A stretch of DNA of 17,437 nucleotides, taken from Gammaproteobacteria bacterium. Lineage in GTDB: Bacteria > Pseudomonadota > Gammaproteobacteria > Enterobacterales > GCA-2746155. The position numbers were made by a program, and so were the translations under genes. The notes under the pieces were generated by a model. That model was not told where the DNA came from. It saw only the letters and a list, made by a program, of their open reading frames with translations, and did no database searches. The stretch covers positions 1 to 17,437 of the forward strand of contig JAAGZM010000385.1 of the NCBI GenBank assembly GCA_024206355.1, in the 5' to 3' direction. This document shows positions 13,647 through 17,437 of this stretch, in pieces. Within the stretch, counting starts at the first letter, position 1, and each line of letters begins with the position of its first letter.

Positions 13647-14982
13647 CAGTCTGGATAATTCACCTGCTGAAAGTAGCCAACCGAAAATCAAAGAAACGAT
13701 TATTCAGTTACTTTCAAACTTGGCAAGCCCAAAAGAAATCAACCAATATATGGAACGTTTTGTTAATGCCGGTCAATCTCATTTTGCCGTGATCAAAGTT
13801 GGCGGAGGCGTACTAGAAAAAGATTTAGATAACCTCTGTTCGTCTTTAGCTTTTCTTGAACGAATTGGATTATTCCCCATAGTTGTTCATGGAGCAGGCC
13901 CTCAACTGAATAAAAACCTTGAGGTGAAAGGTATCAAGAGCGAGTTTCTTGATGGACAAAGAGTGACTTCAGCTGAAGTGCTAAAGGTAGCGAAAAAAAC
14001 CTTCATTCAGCAAAATCTTAAGCTCGCCAATGGACTACAGGCAATGGGTGTAAGAACAGCATCTATTCCTACCGGTGTTTTCGGTGCAACAAAGTCATCT
14101 AATAAGACCTTAGGATTTGTTGGCGAAGTAAATGAAATTGACCTTGAGCCCATCGAAGCAGCGGTTAGCAGTGGTGCTATTCCAATACTTTCATCGCTTG
14201 CTGAAACGGATACTGGACAAATTTTAAATGTAAATGCTGATATCGCAACCAATCAATTAGCAATTGCCGTTAAGCCTTACAAAATTATCTTTCTCACCGA
14301 TACCGGTGGATTATTAGGTGAAAATAACAAAATTATTTCATCCGTCAACTTAGCTACTGAGTATGATTATCTTTTGCAACAGGAGTGGTTGCATGGAGGA
14401 ATGAAACTTAAAGTTAAGCAAATTGCCGATATTCTCGATCAACTTCCTGCGACAGCTTCTGTTTCGATTACCACCCCTATGCACCTCTCAAAAGAGCTAT
14501 TTACTCATAAGGGATCAGGTACTCTTATCCGCAAAGGAGAGTCTATTCTTACTCATCCTCAAGGTGAGAATATCGACAAACAGAAATTAACTAAACTGTT
14601 TGAATCTAGCTTTAAGAAAACTCTCGATGATGACTACTTTGATAAAACTGTCATTCAAACTGCATATATTACCCAGTGCTATCGTGCAGCCGCAATTATC
14701 ACAATAGAAAATGGAATTCCTTATCTTGATAAGTTTGTTGTCGGCGAACAAGCAAAAGGTGAAGGTTTAGGAAAAACACTGTGGCAAAAAATAAGTAAAG
14801 AAAACGAAAGTCTTTTCTGGCGTTGCAAACCCAATAACACGATTAATGGATTTTACTTCGGCAATTCAGATGGCTGCTATAAAATGTCTAAGTGGAATCT
14901 CTATTGGTACGGCATAAACGACTTCCAGAAAGTCCAAAGTTGCGTAGAATATGCGTTACATAAAAATGCCACATTGAATTAG
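13639..14982 (+). CDS. argB: Bifunctional N-acetylglutamate kinase / synthase fusion (ArgB-ArgA, NAGS/K)
   Basis: This 447-aa fusion starts at ATG 13639 with AGGAAAG upstream; an earlier in-frame ATG lies inside argE'. Residues 45-300 form an amino-acid kinase domain with VIKVGGG (51-57), HGAGPQL (84-90), LNVNADIATNQLA and HGGMKLKVK (252-260). Residues about 320-440 form a vertebrate-like NAT (GNAT) domain with FVVGEQAKGEGLGKTLW (acetyl-CoA loop), FWRCKPNNTINGFYF and SDGCYKMSKW. It both makes acetylglutamate from glutamate and acetyl-CoA and phosphorylates it. The same fusion, of the same length, occurs in Xanthomonas. As the first enzyme it is the likely point of arginine feedback. It replaces separate argA and argB. 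Confidence 0.95.
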   Translation: MNNSLDNSPAESSQPKIKETIIQLLSNLASPKEINQYMERFVNAGQSHFAVIKVGGGVLEKDLDNLCSSLAFLERIGLFPIVVHGAGPQLNKNLEVKGIKSEFLDGQRVTSAEVLKVAKKTFIQQNLKLANGLQAMGVRTASIPTGVFGATKSSNKTLGFVGEVNEIDLEPIEAAVSSGAIPILSSLAETDTGQILNVNADIATNQLAIAVKPYKIIFLTDTGGLLGENNKIISSVNLATEYDYLLQQEWLHGGMKLKVKQIADILDQLPATASVSITTPMHLSKELFTHKGSGTLIRKGESILTHPQGENIDKQKLTKLFESSFKKTLDDDYFDKTVIQTAYITQCYRAAAIITIENGIPYLDKFVVGEQAKGEGLGKTLWQKISKENESLFWRCKPNNTINGFYFGNSDGCYKMSKWNLYWYGINDFQKVQSCVEYALHKNATLN

Positions 14983-14994
14983 TAAGAGTAAAAG

Positions 14995-16011
14995 ATGAAT
15001 AACAAACAATACAGCCTTGGAATTGTTGGTGTAAGAGGTTATGTCGGTAAAGAGTTATTGGCACTCATTTCAGCTCATCCACAAATCAAAACTGAATGGT
15101 TAAGCTCAAGACAGCTTGAAGGACAACTTGCAAGCGCAGCTCTTGAACGAGCCGATGATAAAGATTTAGACTTTATCATTGAGTCTCTCTCTCCTGAGCA
15201 GGTTGCTGATAAGAATACGGATATCATTGTTCTTGCGCTACCCAATGGATTAGCAGAGTCTTTCGTTCAAGCTATTGAGAAAAATAAAGGTCAAACTAAA
15301 ATTATCATTGATCTCTCTGCGGATTATCGTTTTGCTGATAGTGAAGGCAATAATTCTTGGCTATATTCTGTTCCAGAGCTTGATGAGAAAGCACTAGTTG
15401 AAGCTAAAAATGGGGAGCTAATAAAAATTAGTAACCCTGGCTGTTATGCCACAGCAATGCAGTTAGCTTTAGCACCCATTATTCAGCTATTAGAAGGGCC
15501 AGCACACTGCTTTGGCGTATCAGGCTATAGTGGCGCTGGTACAACACCCAGCCCCAATAATGATCCTGAGAATCTGAAAGATAATCTGATTGGATACAAG
15601 TTACTTGAACACCTACATGAGAAAGAAGTCGGCGAACGCCTCAAAGCACCGGTAAGTTTTTCTCCCCATGTAGCAGCATTCTTCAGGGGTATCAATATGA
15701 CCGTTCAAGTTGAACTCACTGAACCGCAAACCGATATTGCATTACTCAATAGATACAATGATTTTTATCAACATCACCCACTCGTCAATTGCCAACCAAC
15801 AATCCCTGTGATCAAACAAGTGACTAATACAGCTAATTGTTTGATTGGTGGATTTGCCGTTAGTTCTGATGGCAAAAGAGCAACTATCATCAGCTGTCTT
15901 GATAACTTATTAAAGGGTGCCGCAAGCCAGGCATTACAAAATATAAATATTGCCCTAGAGCTGGAGCCATTAATGGCAGTCCAACCTTTAGCAACAGGAG
16001 AACAAGAATGA
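14995..16011 (+). CDS. argC: N-acetyl-gamma-glutamyl-phosphate reductase
   Basis: This NADPH-dependent enzyme reduces acetylglutamyl phosphate to the semialdehyde, which ArgD (not in this window) then aminates. The 338-aa product begins with a Rossmann fold, IVGVRGYVGKELL (10-22), then the catalytic cysteine C150 in SNPGCYAT and H225 in SFSPHVAAFFRG, plus SGYSGAGTTPSP. All active-site elements are present and the length is normal. It begins 12 nt after argBA and overlaps argH by 4 nt (ATGA), so the genes are co-translated. Confidence 0.95.
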   Translation: MNNKQYSLGIVGVRGYVGKELLALISAHPQIKTEWLSSRQLEGQLASAALERADDKDLDFIIESLSPEQVADKNTDIIVLALPNGLAESFVQAIEKNKGQTKIIIDLSADYRFADSEGNNSWLYSVPELDEKALVEAKNGELIKISNPGCYATAMQLALAPIIQLLEGPAHCFGVSGYSGAGTTPSPNNDPENLKDNLIGYKLLEHLHEKEVGERLKAPVSFSPHVAAFFRGINMTVQVELTEPQTDIALLNRYNDFYQHHPLVNCQPTIPVIKQVTNTANCLIGGFAVSSDGKRATIISCLDNLLKGAASQALQNINIALELEPLMAVQPLATGEQE

Positions 16012-17303
16012 GCGCACCTATTTGGCAGAAAAATAAGACCGCTTCCATTGATAAAACCATCATGGAATTTATGGCTGGGGAAGATGTGATCCTTGATCAA
16101 CAAATCATCGCTTTTGATATTCAAGCAAGCCAAGCTCATGTGAAAAATTTGCATGCTGTTGAAATATTGTCAGACGAAGAGTCATCACAGTTGATAAGCC
16201 AACTGGATGAGCTAGTCGTCGCTCTTGATAATAAAAGCTTTATTCTAGATGATCACTTTGAAGACTGTCACTCAGCTATTGAATTTTATCTTGTTGAAAA
16301 ACTAGGTGAGCTTGGTAAAAAAGTTCATACAGGGCGTTCAAGAAATGATCAGGTATTAGTTGCAACACGACTCTATCTAAAAGCCTCTCTCAGCGAAGCT
16401 ATTGCTCATGTAAAAGATTCCGTTACTGTCTGTTTAAAACAGGCTAAAGCAACCGAACAAGATCCTATGCCTGGCTATACTCATCTTCAAAGAGCCGTAC
16501 CGTCAAGTTGTGGAATGTGGTTTGCAGGTTTTGCCGAAGCAATGATCGATAATCTAATATCTCTTAATTCTACGATTGATTTAATCGACTCCAATCCGTT
16601 AGGAACAGCAGCAGGCTACGGCGTTAACTTACCTTTAGATAGAGAACTCACCACTCACGAACTTGAGTTTGCACGTTTACAGATCAATCCAATTTATGCA
16701 CAAAATAGCCGCGGCAAATATGAGCTGGCTGTTTTGTTTTCACTGTCACAATGCCTTTTAGATATTAGACGTTATTGCTGGGATTTATCTTTATTTACAA
16801 CCCAAGAGTTCGATTTTGTCAGTCTACCTGATGAAATGACTACAGGCAGTTCCATTATGCCCAATAAGCGAAACCCTGATCTTGTTGAATTAATGCGCGC
16901 AAGTTATGCATCTATACAAGCTGCTATTGTTGAGCTTCAGTCTATACTTTCACTGCCATCAGGTTATCAAAGAGATCTACAATTTTCAAAGGGACCATTG
17001 CTAAGAGCCATCACCAAAGCGCTACAAACAATGATGCTATTCCCACGCTTAGTTGAAGGTACAACGTTCAAAAAAGACAAGGTTTTAGCTGCAATTGATA
17101 CACCCATGTACGCCACCGACCTCGCCGTAGAACTCAGTGCCAAGGGGATGCCTTTTAGAGATGCTTATCAGCAGGTTGTAGAGCGTTATTCAGAGCTTGA
17201 AAACCGTACACCAGAGCAAAGTCTTCAACAGCGAACATCACCCGGAGGCTGTGCAGACTTACAACTTGATCAGCTAACCATGCGCTTTAAAAACGTATGT
17301 TGA
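16008..17303 (+). CDS. argH: Argininosuccinate lyase
   Basis: This enzyme splits argininosuccinate into arginine and fumarate, the last step of the pathway. The 431-aa protein is of the fumarase/aspartase superfamily. It shows GRSRNDQ (109-115), GYTHLQRAVP (156-165) with H159, and the signature TGSSIMPNKRNPD (279-291) with the catalytic serine. It is shorter than the roughly 460-aa E. coli enzyme but close to the Xanthomonas one. ATG 16008 has an AGGAGAAC site inside the argC end. It appears to close the operon. Confidence 0.95.
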   Translation: MSAPIWQKNKTASIDKTIMEFMAGEDVILDQQIIAFDIQASQAHVKNLHAVEILSDEESSQLISQLDELVVALDNKSFILDDHFEDCHSAIEFYLVEKLGELGKKVHTGRSRNDQVLVATRLYLKASLSEAIAHVKDSVTVCLKQAKATEQDPMPGYTHLQRAVPSSCGMWFAGFAEAMIDNLISLNSTIDLIDSNPLGTAAGYGVNLPLDRELTTHELEFARLQINPIYAQNSRGKYELAVLFSLSQCLLDIRRYCWDLSLFTTQEFDFVSLPDEMTTGSSIMPNKRNPDLVELMRASYASIQAAIVELQSILSLPSGYQRDLQFSKGPLLRAITKALQTMMLFPRLVEGTTFKKDKVLAAIDTPMYATDLAVELSAKGMPFRDAYQQVVERYSELENRTPEQSLQQRTSPGGCADLQLDQLTMRFKNVC

Positions 17304-17437
17304 ACCTAGAATCCTCAGTTGACCGGCTCTGACTTATGGTTATTTATTTCAAAACAGCAACTTACAGAAGGATTAGTATTCACCCATTGAGTGAGTTTGC
17401 CTACACATTTGATTGCACGTTTTTTAGACTTATTGAC
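17304..17437. other. Intergenic sequence after argH
   Basis: The last 134 nt hold no ORF I can support and no hairpin with a T-run, so the operon's terminator or next gene lies beyond the window. A stretch TTGACCGGCTCTGAC near 17319 vaguely resembles the right arm of the palindrome at 11186-11214 but lacks the pairing partner. Confidence 0.3.

Noticed and set aside
15774..16154. Minus-strand ORF across the argC-argH junction, and the other long ORFs opposite or inside arg, regB and the AGMO-like gene
   Set aside because: They are antisense or out-of-frame shadows of well-supported genes, with no family motifs or ribosome sites.

Overview
The window looks like chromosomal DNA from an AT-rich gammaproteobacterium. 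The arginine cluster is of the Xanthomonas type (acetylornithine carbamoyltransferase, acetylcitrulline deacetylase, fused acetylglutamate kinase/synthase). The other genes (ilvG/ilvM, RegB/RegA, Bax, YiaD-like lipoprotein, Can-type carbonic anhydrase) are ordinary gammaproteobacterial genes. The low GC and the mix of families could suit a marine Kangiella-like lineage, but that is only a guess. I see no phage, IS element, CRISPR array, tRNA or rRNA.

Left part, minus strand (1-2721): the start of ilvM, ilvG and a classic branched-chain attenuator with an 18-residue leader peptide in which 10 residues are Val, Leu or Ile. A lipase-like hydrolase lies just upstream. Divergent from it (2722-3590) is a two-gene sulfur-stress unit: a small YgaP-like membrane protein and an ArsR-family repressor with the two cysteines of persulfide sensors. 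A perfect 9-bp inverted repeat precedes the unit. Next (3772-5630) is a RegB/RegA redox two-component system with a 4-nt overlap.

Middle (5656-9708): a translationally coupled minus-strand pair resembles the two known ether-lipid-cleaving enzymes, alkylglycerol monooxygenase and lysoplasmalogenase. It is followed by an OmpA/YiaD-like lipoprotein (plus strand), a Bax-like glucosaminidase (minus) and a beta-carbonic anhydrase (minus).

Right part (9721-17437): a 460-nt leader region followed by argF'-argG-argE'-argBA-argC-argH, six closely packed plus-strand genes. Together with an acetylornithine aminotransferase (ArgD) encoded elsewhere, they would make arginine from glutamate through acetylcitrulline.

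The strongest unexpected signal is in the arg leader. A 44-codon ORF with tandem Arg codons is followed by a hairpin that contains those codons, a competing antiterminator and a strong intrinsic terminator placed before argF'. This has the architecture of ribosome-mediated attenuation, here apparently responding to arginine. The same window carries the textbook ilv version, which makes a useful comparison.
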